The notes under the pieces: model-generated
Databases searched by the model: none
The model's input: the letters and a program-made list of their open reading frames with translations, nothing else
What the model was told of the DNA's origin: nothing
In this document: piece by piece, positions 8,470 through 17,227 of the stretch
Layout of the letters: each line of letters starts with the position of its first letter
Position numbering within the stretch: the stretch's first letter is position 1
DNA from: Occallatibacter savannae
Lineage (GTDB): Bacteria > Acidobacteriota > Terriglobia > Terriglobales > Acidobacteriaceae
Direction of reading: 5' to 3'
Assembly (NCBI RefSeq): GCF_003131205.1
Contig: NZ_QFFY01000001.1
Coordinates: 1,550,001-1,614,000, forward strand
Length of the DNA: 64,000 nucleotides
Position numbers and translations under genes: made by a program

Positions 8470-9387
8470 ATGAACGCCTTAAAGAAGTCCCTAAGCATAT
8501 CTACCTGCCTGATTTGCCTGGCCTGCGCGCCGCTTTCGGGACGTTGCCAAAGCGCACTGGAATTGCCCGATGCCCCCGCACCGGCCTCGGTGGCCGAGAG
8601 TGCGCGAGCCGCGGCATCACCCGAACCCTTCGGCAACCTCGCCGCCTTTGATGGATCGGCACAGCCCGGGAGACCCCAGGTCGACACCACCACCGGAGAG
8701 CCGCAACGAGAAGCCACCTGGCGCAGCATGCCCGGCGATTTCCTGCACGACCAGAAAGATCTCTGGACCTTCCCGGTACGGCTATTCAAGGGAAACGCCC
8801 TGGTCCCGACCGCGCTGGTCGTAGGCGGGACCGTCGCGCTGATCTACCTCGACCCGCATGACGCTCCCTACTTCCGCAAGCACCAGAAGAACCTGGACAA
8901 AGTCAATGACGTCTTCGATCCCATGATCACGACTGGAGAGGTGATCGCGCTGCCCGCCGGACTGCTGACCGCCGGCTATCTCCGGCACGATAACCGGGAG
9001 GTCAACACTGCGCTGCTGGCTACCGAGGCATATGGCGACAGCGTAGTCATCAACCTCGCAATCAAGGCAATCACCCGTCGTCAGCGGCCGAGCGATGTAC
9101 CTCCGGGCGGCGACTTCGGCGACACCTTCTTCAATGGCGGCAAATCTCCGCTCAAAGGCAGCAGCTTCCCTTCAGGACACTCGACCGCTGTCTGGTCCGT
9201 TGCCACCGTCGTAGCGGAACGCTACAGACATCGCGGCAAGCCCTGGGTTCCGGTGCTCGCCTACACCATGGCGACGGCCATCAGCTTCTCGCGCATTACG
9301 GAATCGGCGCACTTCGCTTCCGACGTCTTCATGGGAGCATCGCTGGGGTACTCGATCGCGAAATACCAGACCCTGAAACCGAGGTAA
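8470..9387 (+). CDS. PAP2 family phosphatase, exported
   Basis: A 305-residue exported protein with a signal peptide (ALKKSLSISTCLICLACAPLS). The acid-phosphatase/lipid-phosphatase signature is complete near the C-terminus: K-x6-RP in KAITRRQRP, PSGH in SSFPSGHST, and SR-x5-H-x3-D in SRITESAHFASDV. It probably dephosphorylates a lipid or isoprenoid phosphate at the periplasmic face. Undecaprenyl-pyrophosphate recycling is one possibility but unproven. The ATG at 8470 is preferred to a TTG at 8464; neither has a good ribosome-binding site. Residues about 30-100 are a Pro/Ala-rich linker. Confidence 0.85.
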   Translation: MNALKKSLSISTCLICLACAPLSGRCQSALELPDAPAPASVAESARAAASPEPFGNLAAFDGSAQPGRPQVDTTTGEPQREATWRSMPGDFLHDQKDLWTFPVRLFKGNALVPTALVVGGTVALIYLDPHDAPYFRKHQKNLDKVNDVFDPMITTGEVIALPAGLLTAGYLRHDNREVNTALLATEAYGDSVVINLAIKAITRRQRPSDVPPGGDFGDTFFNGGKSPLKGSSFPSGHSTAVWSVATVVAERYRHRGKPWVPVLAYTMATAISFSRITESAHFASDVFMGASLGYSIAKYQTLKPR

Positions 9388-9402
9388 GAACTACCCAGAA
9401 AA

Positions 9403-10440
9403 TCAGGAACTGGAAACAGAGTCCGCCGCTGCTTGCTCCGCAGGTTTGGCGGACTTCTTCTTCGCAGCGGGTTTCTTCGCGGCGGTTTTCTTCGAGGCTG
9501 CCCCCGACGTGCCGGCAAGGAACGTCGACCAGCGGAGATCGGTTGGCGCGGCCGGCGCATGCTCGGCCTTGGCGATCGCCAGGTCGGCCACTTCACGAAT
9601 GATCCACTCGAAGTTCGCCTTGCCGACTGAATGCAAGTCGGCATCCGGCGCGGGATTCATGAAGTCGATGGCATACGGAATACCGTCCTCGACGGCGAAC
9701 TCGACCGTGTTGAGGTCGTATCCCAGTGCGCGGCAAAGCGCGAGCGCATCCTTCTCCACGCGGGCCAGCAACTTCGGATCGTACGCCGGCGGGTTCTGGA
9801 TGTACCGCTCGTGATGCGGCCTCCGCGGGTCGTAAGGCATGATGTGGACCTTGCTCTGGCCTACCACGTAGCAGCGGAAGTACTCGTTGAAGTCAACCGC
9901 CTTCTGGTAGAGCATGCAAAGATCGCGCGACTGATCGTAAGCATGAAAGAACTCTTCGCGATTGTGGATGTGGTAGACATCACGCCACCCTCCGCCGTCC
10001 ACCGGCTTCATAAACCCATGCTCGCCTACGTACTCAAACACTCCGTCCCAGTTCAGCGGGTACTCGAGGTTGCGCATCGACCGTTCCGTCGTGCCCTCTG
10101 GATGCTTCTTATGCGGAAGAATGACGGTGGGCGGCACGGCAACGCCTAACTTCTCCGCCAGAGAATAGTTGAAGAACTTATCGTCAGCCGACCACCAGAA
10201 AGGATTGTTGATGATGACGGTGCCATTGAGAGCAGCGTGCTTCAGGTACGCGCGATAGAACGGAATGTCGTGTGAGATACGATCGACGATCACCGCATAG
10301 GGTGCGGGCTTGTCCAGATGGACTGCGGAAGTTTCGACGAATTCGGCCTGGATGCCCTCTACATTGCGGGCGTTGATGTGCTCCACAAGCGCACCGGGAA
10401 AGCTGTTCTCCATGCCAAACAGGACGCCGATCTTCTTCAT
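9403..10440 (-). CDS. ATP-grasp family protein with Lys/Ala-rich histone-like tail
   Basis: A 345-residue protein. The start at 10440 (MKKIGVLFGMENSFP) has GGAGG upstream. The N-terminal 90 residues look like a pre-ATP-grasp Rossmann-like domain. The ATP-grasp core follows (FMKPVDGGGWRDVY as the Gly-rich loop, YQKAVDF, and EFAVEDGIPYAIDFMNPAPDAD with the acidic/Asn metal ligands). Such enzymes join a carboxylate to an amine or thiol through an acyl phosphate. The last 35 residues are dominated by Lys and Ala, like histone H1-type tails, and suggest nucleic-acid or polyanion binding. It is transcribed divergently from the kinase-like gene at 10577. Substrate unknown. Confidence 0.75.
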   Translation of the reverse strand: MKKIGVLFGMENSFPGALVEHINARNVEGIQAEFVETSAVHLDKPAPYAVIVDRISHDIPFYRAYLKHAALNGTVIINNPFWWSADDKFFNYSLAEKLGVAVPPTVILPHKKHPEGTTERSMRNLEYPLNWDGVFEYVGEHGFMKPVDGGGWRDVYHIHNREEFFHAYDQSRDLCMLYQKAVDFNEYFRCYVVGQSKVHIMPYDPRRPHHERYIQNPPAYDPKLLARVEKDALALCRALGYDLNTVEFAVEDGIPYAIDFMNPAPDADLHSVGKANFEWIIREVADLAIAKAEHAPAAPTDLRWSTFLAGTSGAASKKTAAKKPAAKKKSAKPAEQAAADSVSSS

Positions 10441-10576
10441 GCTGACCTCCGCTACCAAACTTTTGACCAGTGTACGGCAGGGAGCGGATTCCCGCGGTCA
10501 ATCAGTGAGGCGGGTCACTGCCCGGCGTGAGCCGCGGGAGTACGTTGGCTTGTTCGGCGGAACGAGGAGGGCTTCC

Positions 10577-11209
10577 ATGGAATATCGAGTGTTGACGGTA
10601 TCGCGGGAGTTCGGCAGCGGCGGCGGCCGGATCGCGCAGTCGATCGCGACGCGCCTGGGTTGGAAACTGCTGGACGGCGCTCTCATCGAGGAGATCGCCG
10701 GTGAGGCGAAAGTCGATCCGGGAATCGTAAGCCGGTTCGACGAACACGTCGAAGGATGGCTTGCTCGCGTCAACCGGCAGGCGATGCGGGGAGCAGCCAT
10801 GGCTGCCGGCGTCGCGCTTAAAGAGGAAAAGTGCTTCGATCCGGATGCAATGGCGGATCTTGCGAGGAAGATCATCGAGCACGCGTACGAGATCGGCGAT
10901 TGCGTGATTGTGGGACGCGGAGCGCAGTGCATCCTGCAAGCGAAAGCGGATGTCTTCCACGCCTTCGTCTATGCGCCCCGGCGAATCCGGATTCATCGTC
11001 TGCGTACCCGCCTGGAGCCGGGCGCCAATTTCGAGCAGCGCCTTCAAAAGGTAGATGACGAACGCGCTCTATATCTGAAGCAGCGTTTTGGCAAAGACTG
11101 GAAGAACCCGCATCTGTACGACTTGATGATCTCCTCAGGAAACGATGAGGAGATGACTGCACACGTGATCGAGTTCGCGATGGCGGGAGGGAAAACAGCC
11201 GGTAGCTGA
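10577..11209 (+). CDS. Cytidylate kinase-like family protein
   Basis: A 210-residue P-loop-type kinase. The start at 10577 is fixed by GAGGAGG 7 nt upstream. It opens with YRVLTVSREFGSGGGRIAQSIATRLGWKLLD, where the Gly-rich loop replaces a classical Walker A, as in cytidylate-kinase-2 type proteins. GDCVIVGRGAQCIL and FVYAPRRIRIHRLRTRL follow, the latter carrying the Arg cluster of the LID-like region. Members of this family are widespread and mostly uncharacterised. It does not replace Cmk with certainty. It shares an intergenic region with the ATP-grasp gene. Confidence 0.8.
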   Translation: MEYRVLTVSREFGSGGGRIAQSIATRLGWKLLDGALIEEIAGEAKVDPGIVSRFDEHVEGWLARVNRQAMRGAAMAAGVALKEEKCFDPDAMADLARKIIEHAYEIGDCVIVGRGAQCILQAKADVFHAFVYAPRRIRIHRLRTRLEPGANFEQRLQKVDDERALYLKQRFGKDWKNPHLYDLMISSGNDEEMTAHVIEFAMAGGKTAGS

Positions 11210-11249
11210 CGGCACAAAAAGTCGCGCTTCGTCTACCCGCTGCTCGCAA

Positions 11250-13457
11250 TCAGCCGATCTTCGCGTCCCAGTCGTAGCTGAGTCCATTGATCGCCTTGCG
11301 GAGATTCTCAACTGCCGCGTTCTTCTGCTGCTCCAGGTCGGTCGTGTGTTTGCGCGTGGACTGAAGCAGATCTTCGGCGCGATTGAGCTCATCCACAAAC
11401 CGGCGGGCCGCTTCATTGCCCTTCAGCGCCGTCAGGTTTTCGCGGCAGCGTGCCTCATCTGCTGAAGCAGTCTGTTCCTGCTGCTTCGATTCGGCGATGG
11501 CCTGATCGAGATCGGCGAGCTTCGCCTGCGCATCGAGAACAGGCTTAAGCTGCGCCTCCGCGTCAGGAACTCGCTTGACGAGTTCGAGCAGATAGGAATT
11601 TGTGTTCTGGCTGGGATCGATCGTGACGGTGGTGAGCTCCGGCCCGTGCTCGCTGACTTCGAACTTCTCCGTGGTATGCGGTTTCACTGCTACCCGAAAG
11701 CGATAGAGGTCGGGCGTAGTGTCCTCGGCCTTTACGCCTTCTCCGAGAGACCAGCCGTTCATGCGGCGCGGGTGTTCGATGAGGACCGTGCGGTCATCGT
11801 CGCCTGTGTTGTTGGCCGAGTAAGTCATGGATGCCACATCCATGTAGCTCTCGATCACAAGGCCCTTGCGAATCTGCAGGTGGTGCAGCGTACGGCGCGA
11901 TTTTTGATCGGCGATCTTAACACGGATCGCCTGGTCGGTCGCATAGCTCAGCAGGCGGCGCTCGCCGGGATGAATCGGATCGAGTAAGCCCTCGCCGGCG
12001 AACTCGCCACTTTCGAAGATCGAGAAGCTGCCCGAATCGAGCGTGAGCTTCGATTTGTTCTCGAGCCAGACGGCACGAAGGGGGCGGGGATTGTTCTGGC
12101 TCCAGAGCGTGACGTGTTCCGCCGGAAGCTCCTGCTGCAGAATCGGAACCATCGCCGACTCGTTCTTGTGAATGGTCACCGGCTGCGAGAGCGCGTACTC
12201 AAAAAAATCGTCGAAAGCCGAGGTGGAGACGTCGCCTTCCTGCAAGGCGTCGCTGGCGCGGTAAACACCTCCACCGTAGCCGCTACCTGCGACACCGGGC
12301 GACGCTGCGGCAAGAGCCGCAAAATTCCGGCCATTGATCGGCTGCTGAACAGGCCCCCCGATTGCGGCGTTGTAGCCGCCCTTCAGTTCCTGCCGCAACG
12401 ATTTCTGTTTGGCCATTGCCGATGGCGCCGTGAGAGCTCCGCTGATCATCTCCGATTGAACTTCGACAGTCTCAGCCGCCTCATGCGTCTGTGGTGAAGT
12501 CTGCGCCGCAGTCGCAATCGCGATCTCTGGCCGTCGAGTGTAGAGCGGCTGCGACAGCGGCTGGATAAAGCTCTGCGGCGTTCCGGCCACAAGCGACAGC
12601 TGCACGTTATCCCAGTCGGCTCCGACGGTGTTATCAACAACGGCCCAACCTTGAACCGTCGCGTTTCCATTCGCTTCCCTCGGGAACACCATCCGGTAGG
12701 TCGCCTTCCACACCGGCACCTCGCTGATATAGCTGACCCGCAGTTGACGTGCGCCGGAACCAAGTGCATCCAGCGTCAGATGGCGCAGTCCGGTCGCATG
12801 CGTCGTGGAGAGAAGTTCCAGATAGCGGTCGAGCTGTCCCTGCAGGTTCGTATCAACAGGGCGGACGCTCAGCGTTGGCGTCAGTTCGACAACGCGGACT
12901 GCGCCTGAACCCGCGACCAGTGTTAGGAAGAATTTCTGCACGGACGAGGTGCTATCACCAGAGCCGGCTTTCTCCTCGCGCGTCTCGATCGACATCAGCC
13001 TGCCGGAGATCGCACCCCCCGGCGCTCCCGTCACCTCAACGCGCTGCCCGCGCAAAGCGCTGAACAGTTCAGTGGAAGTCGGATCCTCCGTCATGCCAAG
13101 GGAAAGCGTCTTCAGCTGCTCTGCGAGCGGCGTGGTCGAGTTGTAATTCACACCGGCAATACGGCCGCCACCCTCATCCAGAACCGTCAGCGACTGCAGC
13201 ACGTCGTTCAGCTGCGGCGAAGTAAAGTCGATGGTCACGCGCTGATTTCCGGTGATGGAACCCGCATGCTCGAAGTAGCCCACACCGTTCTTGTAGAGCA
13301 CGACCTTGCGGACTGGCAGTGGCTTTTGCGCCCCCTGCTCCACCTTCTGTGAAGTTGGCGTAGCCTTCGGCCCGGTGTGCTGAGATTGCTTGTTTTGAGC
13401 TGAAATCGTGACGGCGCTTGAAACGAGAACGAGAACTGCGGTGACCCAGAGACGCAT
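11250..13457 (-). CDS. DUF4139 domain-containing exported protein
   Basis: A 735-residue exported protein with a signal peptide (cleavage near ISAQ, residue 21). The N-terminal KVVLYKNGVGYFEH and the conserved GDDDRTVLIEHPR and AVKPHTTEKFEVSE regions are typical of DUF4139 proteins, large beta-rich proteins of unknown role. The C-terminus (about 630-735) has a coiled coil with AKLADLDQAIAESKQQEQ and LEQQKNAAVENLRKAI. Residues about 325-400 are an odd insert containing VEVQSEM and INGRNFAALAAASPGV, motifs seen in acidobacterial Oar-like TonB receptors. GAGGAGG precedes the start. Single-gene unit. Confidence 0.82.
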   Translation of the reverse strand: MRLWVTAVLVLVSSAVTISAQNKQSQHTGPKATPTSQKVEQGAQKPLPVRKVVLYKNGVGYFEHAGSITGNQRVTIDFTSPQLNDVLQSLTVLDEGGGRIAGVNYNSTTPLAEQLKTLSLGMTEDPTSTELFSALRGQRVEVTGAPGGAISGRLMSIETREEKAGSGDSTSSVQKFFLTLVAGSGAVRVVELTPTLSVRPVDTNLQGQLDRYLELLSTTHATGLRHLTLDALGSGARQLRVSYISEVPVWKATYRMVFPREANGNATVQGWAVVDNTVGADWDNVQLSLVAGTPQSFIQPLSQPLYTRRPEIAIATAAQTSPQTHEAAETVEVQSEMISGALTAPSAMAKQKSLRQELKGGYNAAIGGPVQQPINGRNFAALAAASPGVAGSGYGGGVYRASDALQEGDVSTSAFDDFFEYALSQPVTIHKNESAMVPILQQELPAEHVTLWSQNNPRPLRAVWLENKSKLTLDSGSFSIFESGEFAGEGLLDPIHPGERRLLSYATDQAIRVKIADQKSRRTLHHLQIRKGLVIESYMDVASMTYSANNTGDDDRTVLIEHPRRMNGWSLGEGVKAEDTTPDLYRFRVAVKPHTTEKFEVSEHGPELTTVTIDPSQNTNSYLLELVKRVPDAEAQLKPVLDAQAKLADLDQAIAESKQQEQTASADEARCRENLTALKGNEAARRFVDELNRAEDLLQSTRKHTTDLEQQKNAAVENLRKAINGLSYDWDAKIG

Positions 13458-13768
13458 CGATCCTCCTCGGGACTGAGTAATGGCTCAGACCGTTGTATAG
13501 CGGGCACAGATAGAACTGCGAACTTCGAAGCGCTATTGCGTTGGACCCCGCAAGTGCAAAAAAGGTTCCCCTACACAGGTCCAACTGCCCATAGAACGAG
13601 GAGGCAAGAAGATCTTGCAAAGAATTCTGCAGAGTGAAGTCGCCGTACAGGCTCGGGAGGGAGCAGCAGCGTCCCAGGCTGCTGGATTCTGCCAATTTTC
13701 TGTAAAAACGGCTTTAGCCGCGACGCATCCGTGCGAGCCTGAGTGCCCACGCCGATAGCGCGGCCTGT
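13458..13768. other. 311-nt intergenic region
   Basis: No gene recognised. It holds the short palindrome CGGCTTTAGCCG (13709-13720), similar in style to other dispersed palindromes in the window. The left part must contain the DUF4139 promoter. Confidence 0.4.
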
Positions 13769-14251
13769 TCAGCCGGCCGCAATGCGCTTGAGCTGATCGA
13801 GGTGATTCAAATCGTGCCCCGCCATCGTCTCGACGATCGTCTGGAAGGTCATGGTCCCGCGCTCCGGGTGGGTTACGGGCTTCGATGCCGAGACGGCCAG
13901 AGCCTTCCTGATGAGCAGCAGGTTCCAGGTGCGCAAGGCAGTAAAGGCGCTGAGTGCCTCCTTCGCCGGCACTCCGCCGTACGGCGCAGCCCACTTCTCC
14001 TGGTCGAACGGCTGCAGCACGTGGTGATCTTCCGCGAGCGTCTGGCGCAGCCGGAACGCGAACGCCACTTCGCAATCGGCCAGATGACACACAATCTCAG
14101 CGGGCGACCACTTTCCGGGCGCTGGCGCCTGCACGGTACGGTCGGGCCCGATCATCTGCAATTTATTGGCAATCTCATGCGCGGTGCTGCCGAGAATCGT
14201 CTCGAGCGGCCGGCCATCGAGAAACTTCGCGTAGGGATTCAGTTCGGTCAT
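13769..14251 (-). CDS. DinB superfamily protein
   Basis: A 160-residue four-helix-bundle protein. PGKWSPAEIVCHLADCEVAFAFRLRQTL carries the first metal-binding His, and TIVETMAGHDLNHLDQLKRI carries the paired His of the DinB/YfiT type. These proteins bind a divalent metal and often act as thiol-dependent transferases or have unknown roles. No ribosome-binding site is visible before the ATG. This is one of four DinB-type domains in the window. Confidence 0.88.
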   Translation of the reverse strand: MTELNPYAKFLDGRPLETILGSTAHEIANKLQMIGPDRTVQAPAPGKWSPAEIVCHLADCEVAFAFRLRQTLAEDHHVLQPFDQEKWAAPYGGVPAKEALSAFTALRTWNLLLIRKALAVSASKPVTHPERGTMTFQTIVETMAGHDLNHLDQLKRIAAG

Positions 14252-14263
14252 GGGCAGAAAAGC

Positions 14264-14291
14264 AGCTTGTAGCCAGTAGCTCGTAGCTCAA
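14264..14291 (+). repeat. Heptanucleotide tandem repeat, AGCTNGT type, 4 units
   Basis: Four consecutive 7-bp units on the + strand beginning AGCTTGT then AGCCAGT, consensus AGCYNNN. It lies 12 nt upstream of the DinB start codon at 14251. It belongs to the same consensus as arrays at 14366, 34094, 48700 and 48811. Confidence 0.75.
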
Positions 14292-14365
14292 GCATCAGTT
14301 CCCTTTTTACTTCGATTGGAGCGGCGGTACAAGTGAATCGTTGAACTCTTGCCGCGTTGATTGCT

Positions 14366-14393
14366 TATGGCTTCCGGCTACGGGCTGCCGGCT
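14366..14393 (-). repeat. Heptanucleotide tandem repeat, AGCCNNN type, 4 units
   Basis: On the - strand four 7-bp units, the first AGCCGGC and the second AGCCCGT, follow the stop codon of the esterase (14394-14396) with no gap. It is inverted relative to the array at 14264, so the two arrays bracket the 74-nt core of the intergenic region. Confidence 0.75.
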
Positions 14394-15104
14394 TCACAGA
14401 TATTCCTGAATCATCTTCTGCCACGTCGGCCAGTCGTGCGAGTTCCATGTATCCCACGTGTACAGCTTGTGCGGAATTCCCTTGGAACTCATAATCCGAT
14501 CGAGGTTCTGGTTCTGTCCCAGGCACTGATCATCCCAGCCGGTCGCCAGAATGTATGTATTGCGGCGGTAGTGATCGAAAAACCACGGATCAGCAAGGTT
14601 GGGCAGATAGTGCGTCGGCAGGTTGAAGTAGCAATCCTGGTCGTAGTAGCCATGGAGGAAGTTGCTCAGATCGAACGCCCCCGACATCGTCAGCAGACCC
14701 GTGAAAATATCAGGGTGGCGCAGCGCGATGTTGGTTGCGTGATACCCGCCGAAACTGCAGCCCAGCGACACCATATGCGCATCCCAGTTCTTCTTGCGTA
14801 TCAGCGGAACGACCTCATGGATGAGGTAGTCCTCGTACTGAACATGCCGCGCAATGCGCCAGCGCGGTGGGACGCTGCGGTTGTACCAGCTCTCCATGTC
14901 CACGGAGTCGACGCAGAAAAACTGCAGATCGCCGCGCTCGACGCGATCGCCGACAGCCGCAATCATCTGCCGCTCTTCGAACTCGTAGAATCGCGCTCCC
15001 GATGTCGGAAACACGAGCACTGGGAGGCCGGAGTGGCCGAAGATGAGCAACTCCATCTCGCGGTCCAGCCGGGAGGAATACCACTTGTGGTACTCGCGAT
15101 TCAT
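14394..15104 (-). CDS. Esterase/acyltransferase-like alpha/beta hydrolase (PF00756 type)
   Basis: A 236-residue protein. The start at 15104 (MNREYHKWYSSRL) has AGGAG about 10 nt upstream; a longer frame to 15227 adds no family sequence. The nucleophile elbow is LGCSFGGYHATNIALRHP (G-C-S-F-G-G), with the catalytic Asp probably in GWDDQ and the His in WNSHDWPTW near the end. LPVLVFPTSGARFYEFEERQMI is typical of this cytoplasmic esterase group. It is head-to-head with another PF00756-type gene at 15203, with only 98 nt between the two starts. Confidence 0.85.
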   Translation of the reverse strand: MNREYHKWYSSRLDREMELLIFGHSGLPVLVFPTSGARFYEFEERQMIAAVGDRVERGDLQFFCVDSVDMESWYNRSVPPRWRIARHVQYEDYLIHEVVPLIRKKNWDAHMVSLGCSFGGYHATNIALRHPDIFTGLLTMSGAFDLSNFLHGYYDQDCYFNLPTHYLPNLADPWFFDHYRRNTYILATGWDDQCLGQNQNLDRIMSSKGIPHKLYTWDTWNSHDWPTWQKMIQEYL

Positions 15105-15202
15105 GCGACGGGCGGGCTCCTGGGGGCAATATGAGACGCGGTGGTTAGCTGATACTGTAACAGGACGGAGATCAGCATTCAGAGATCGCAGAATGGAGGG
15201 AA

Positions 15203-16063
15203 ATGCAGGAGTTGAGCTTGGAGCCACACGAAGATTTCACCTCGGAACAGGCAGCGTCGATGTCAGCGATCGATACTTCTCTGCATCCGCGGCTGCGTCT
15301 TCATCGTTCCTTCAATAGCAAGTACCTGCCCTCTGAACGCGATGTGATTGTCTACGTGCCGCCCGGCTACGACGAGGCTCCCCTCCAAAGTTACCCGGTC
15401 CTCTACCTGCACGACGGCCAGAACCTCTTCGATGCCCGAACCTCATTTGTCCCCGGTCGTACGTGGCAGGTCCTCGATCACGCGGATGCAGCCGTCGAAG
15501 CCGGGGAAGTCGAGCCGCTGGTCATCGTCGGAATCTACAACACCGGCGACCGGCGGATCGCCGAATACACCCACGAGTACAACTGGCAAATGGGCGGGGG
15601 ACAGGCTGATGCCTACGGCAACCTGATCGTGCACGAGCTCATGCCCTGGATCGCGAGCCGCTATCGGGTCCGGCACAGCCGCGCGAGCGTCGGTCTCGGG
15701 GGTTCTTCGCTCGGAGGTCTCGTCAGCCTCTACCTGGGCCTCCGGTATCCAGCCATTTTCGGCAAGCTGGCTCTTCTGTCGCCGAGCGTCTGGTGGAATC
15801 ACAAAAGCATCCTCGGCTACCTCAACGAGCATGCACCGCAAATGTGGGAGCGCCCGAGGATCTGGCTTGACGTAGGCGATCACGAGGGGCAGAAGACGCT
15901 GCGGGATGTCGAGCATCTGGCGCGCAGACTCAAGGGAAATGGCTGGCATCCCGGCGAGACGCTGCACTTCGACAAGGTCGAGGGCGGAACCCACGATGAG
16001 GCGAGCTGGGCAACGCGCGTCCGGCCGATGCTTGGATTCCTGTTTCCTCGAAGCCGGCCCTAG
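15203..16063 (+). CDS. Esterase family alpha/beta hydrolase (Fes/IroE-like)
   Basis: A 286-residue protein. RDVIVYVPPGYDEAPLQSYPVLYLHDGQNLFDARTSF opens the fold, GLGGSSLGGLVSLYLGLRYP is the nucleophile elbow (G-x-S-x-G), and GGTHDEASWATRVRPML provides the catalytic His. This is the esterase D/enterochelin-esterase-like family, active on diverse acyl or polysaccharide esters. GGAGGG lies only 2-3 nt before the ATG at 15203; an internal ATG at 15260 is an alternative start. Divergent from the esterase at 14394. Confidence 0.88.
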   Translation: MQELSLEPHEDFTSEQAASMSAIDTSLHPRLRLHRSFNSKYLPSERDVIVYVPPGYDEAPLQSYPVLYLHDGQNLFDARTSFVPGRTWQVLDHADAAVEAGEVEPLVIVGIYNTGDRRIAEYTHEYNWQMGGGQADAYGNLIVHELMPWIASRYRVRHSRASVGLGGSSLGGLVSLYLGLRYPAIFGKLALLSPSVWWNHKSILGYLNEHAPQMWERPRIWLDVGDHEGQKTLRDVEHLARRLKGNGWHPGETLHFDKVEGGTHDEASWATRVRPMLGFLFPRSRP

Positions 16064-16091
16064 GTCAGACCTCGCTCTTGGCCGTATTTTG

Positions 16092-16107
16092 AGTGAGCTA
16101 GCTCACA
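16092..16107. promoter_or_regulatory. CRP/FNR-type palindrome
   Basis: AGTGAGCTAGCTCACA is a near-perfect match to the CRP-family pattern TGTGA-N6-TCACA, and its inner 14 nt are fully palindromic. It lies 33 nt upstream of the start at 16141. The cognate regulator is not in the window. Confidence 0.5.
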
Positions 16108-16140
16108 TCCAGATGCTCTAAACAGGCGCAGCATGAAGCC

Positions 16141-16416
16141 ATGACTGAGATCCTCTGGAACACCGATTCGCCCCATTCCCCGCTTCTCGATCACGAGCTG
16201 GTTGAGCTTCGGCTCGTGGATCTCGGCGGCGCCGAAGAGCACCGTTACCTTGTCCGCGAAATCCACGCCGCGTGGTCGGCCTCTGCTCAGCAAATCGAGT
16301 GGAAGGGCTTCGAAGACCGGACGTACCTGGACGAGCGTGAGGCCGAGCGGTGGTTCGCGAGCCGCAGAGCTCACGTCGCAAATGCCGGGTTCCCGTTCGC
16401 CACGTCTCTGAACTAG
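16141..16416 (+). CDS. Hypothetical 91-residue protein
   Basis: No family recognised. Codon third positions are strongly G/C like the neighbours, and the sequence (HELVELRLVDLGGAEEHRYLVREIHAAW) looks like a compact soluble alpha/beta protein. It has no signal peptide or membrane segment. No clear ribosome-binding site. A CRP-type palindrome lies just upstream. Convergent with the DUF695-like gene. Confidence 0.6.
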   Translation: MTEILWNTDSPHSPLLDHELVELRLVDLGGAEEHRYLVREIHAAWSASAQQIEWKGFEDRTYLDEREAERWFASRRAHVANAGFPFATSLN

Positions 16417-16444
16417 CTGGCGCCAGTCTTCGCTGCGGCGGGCT

Positions 16445-16906
16445 CTACAGCAGCTTCTGGTAGAGGCCCCACCCGGGGTCCGGTTGCATTTTCAGGTGGA
16501 TGCGATGGGTGAAGACGCGGGCCAGCACGTCGTTGTCAAACTTCTGCTGCATGGCGTCAGGATCACGCGCGTAGAAGATGAATTCGCGGATCCCGGGGAT
16601 CGTGGTCGTGCCGACAAAGATGGACTCCCGGTTCCGCTCGAGCACCTCGCAGAGATCATTCTCGATTCGATTCAGCTCTTCCACTTCACCGGGATTGGGA
16701 AAGCCCGCCCTGGTGGTGTCCGTCATCGGAACCGCGAGCGAGACATATTGGCCGTACCCGGTCACTCCCTTGAACTTGCTGTACGCGGTATTGGCTCGCA
16801 CTTGCATGGTCCGGCCCAGCGGGTCATGAGTCTGGCGCTGGATCCAGGCATCCGGTAAAGGCAGTTTGTCAGGACTGAGGGGCTCTTTCGTGGAAAATGG
16901 CCACAT
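16445..16906 (-). CDS. DUF695-like protein
   Basis: A 153-residue cytoplasmic protein. The start at 16906 (MWPFSTKEPLSPDKLPLP) has AGGAG about 10 nt upstream; the frame could run to 17008 but that extension lacks family character. The pattern YGQYVSLAVPMTD, EELNRIENDLCEVLE, FVGTTTIPGIREFIFYARDP and a C-terminal PDPGWGLYQKLL matches DUF695, a family of unknown function whose domain often co-occurs with regulators of RNase E-like partners. It is divergent from rpsP with a 300-nt gap. Confidence 0.72.
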   Translation of the reverse strand: MWPFSTKEPLSPDKLPLPDAWIQRQTHDPLGRTMQVRANTAYSKFKGVTGYGQYVSLAVPMTDTTRAGFPNPGEVEELNRIENDLCEVLERNRESIFVGTTTIPGIREFIFYARDPDAMQQKFDNDVLARVFTHRIHLKMQPDPGWGLYQKLL

Positions 16907-17221
16907 GCCGCGGCGGCTCCTGGGATCTGAGGTGAAGGTTGCAATAAGTATGCCGGATTCAGCGACCTGCGCACAGCTCAATTGAGCAGCTTCCTGCACG
17001 TTCGGCACCTCAAGCCAAAACGGGAACAGCTTGCTTCAAACGGTCTGTTTCGGCGATACTTAGGTGTTGTGTCTTACGCCCTCAGGGACAGCACTGTCCT
17101 GGGGACCCCGGTGCACCGAACAGTGAAGTCCGGGTGGAAACAGGCCGCCGCCTCAGCGCCAGCCGAGAGACCCCGAAAAGACCGCAACAGAGCACCGGAA
17201 ACTGAAAGGACCTGTATCGCC
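16907..17221 (+). promoter_or_regulatory. rpsP upstream region: possible promoter and leader hairpin
   Basis: TTGCTT (17031-17036), an 18-nt spacer and GATACT (17055-17060) make a plausible sigma-70 promoter. The stem GGACAG/CTGTCC (17086-17099) lies at the start of the predicted leader. Leader control of ribosomal protein operons is common, but no known ligand motif was recognised. Confidence 0.35.
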
Positions 17222-17227
17222 GTGGTG

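Noticed and set aside
14264..14393. CRISPR array
   Set aside because: Units are 7 bp without spacers, so the structure is a microsatellite-like tandem repeat.
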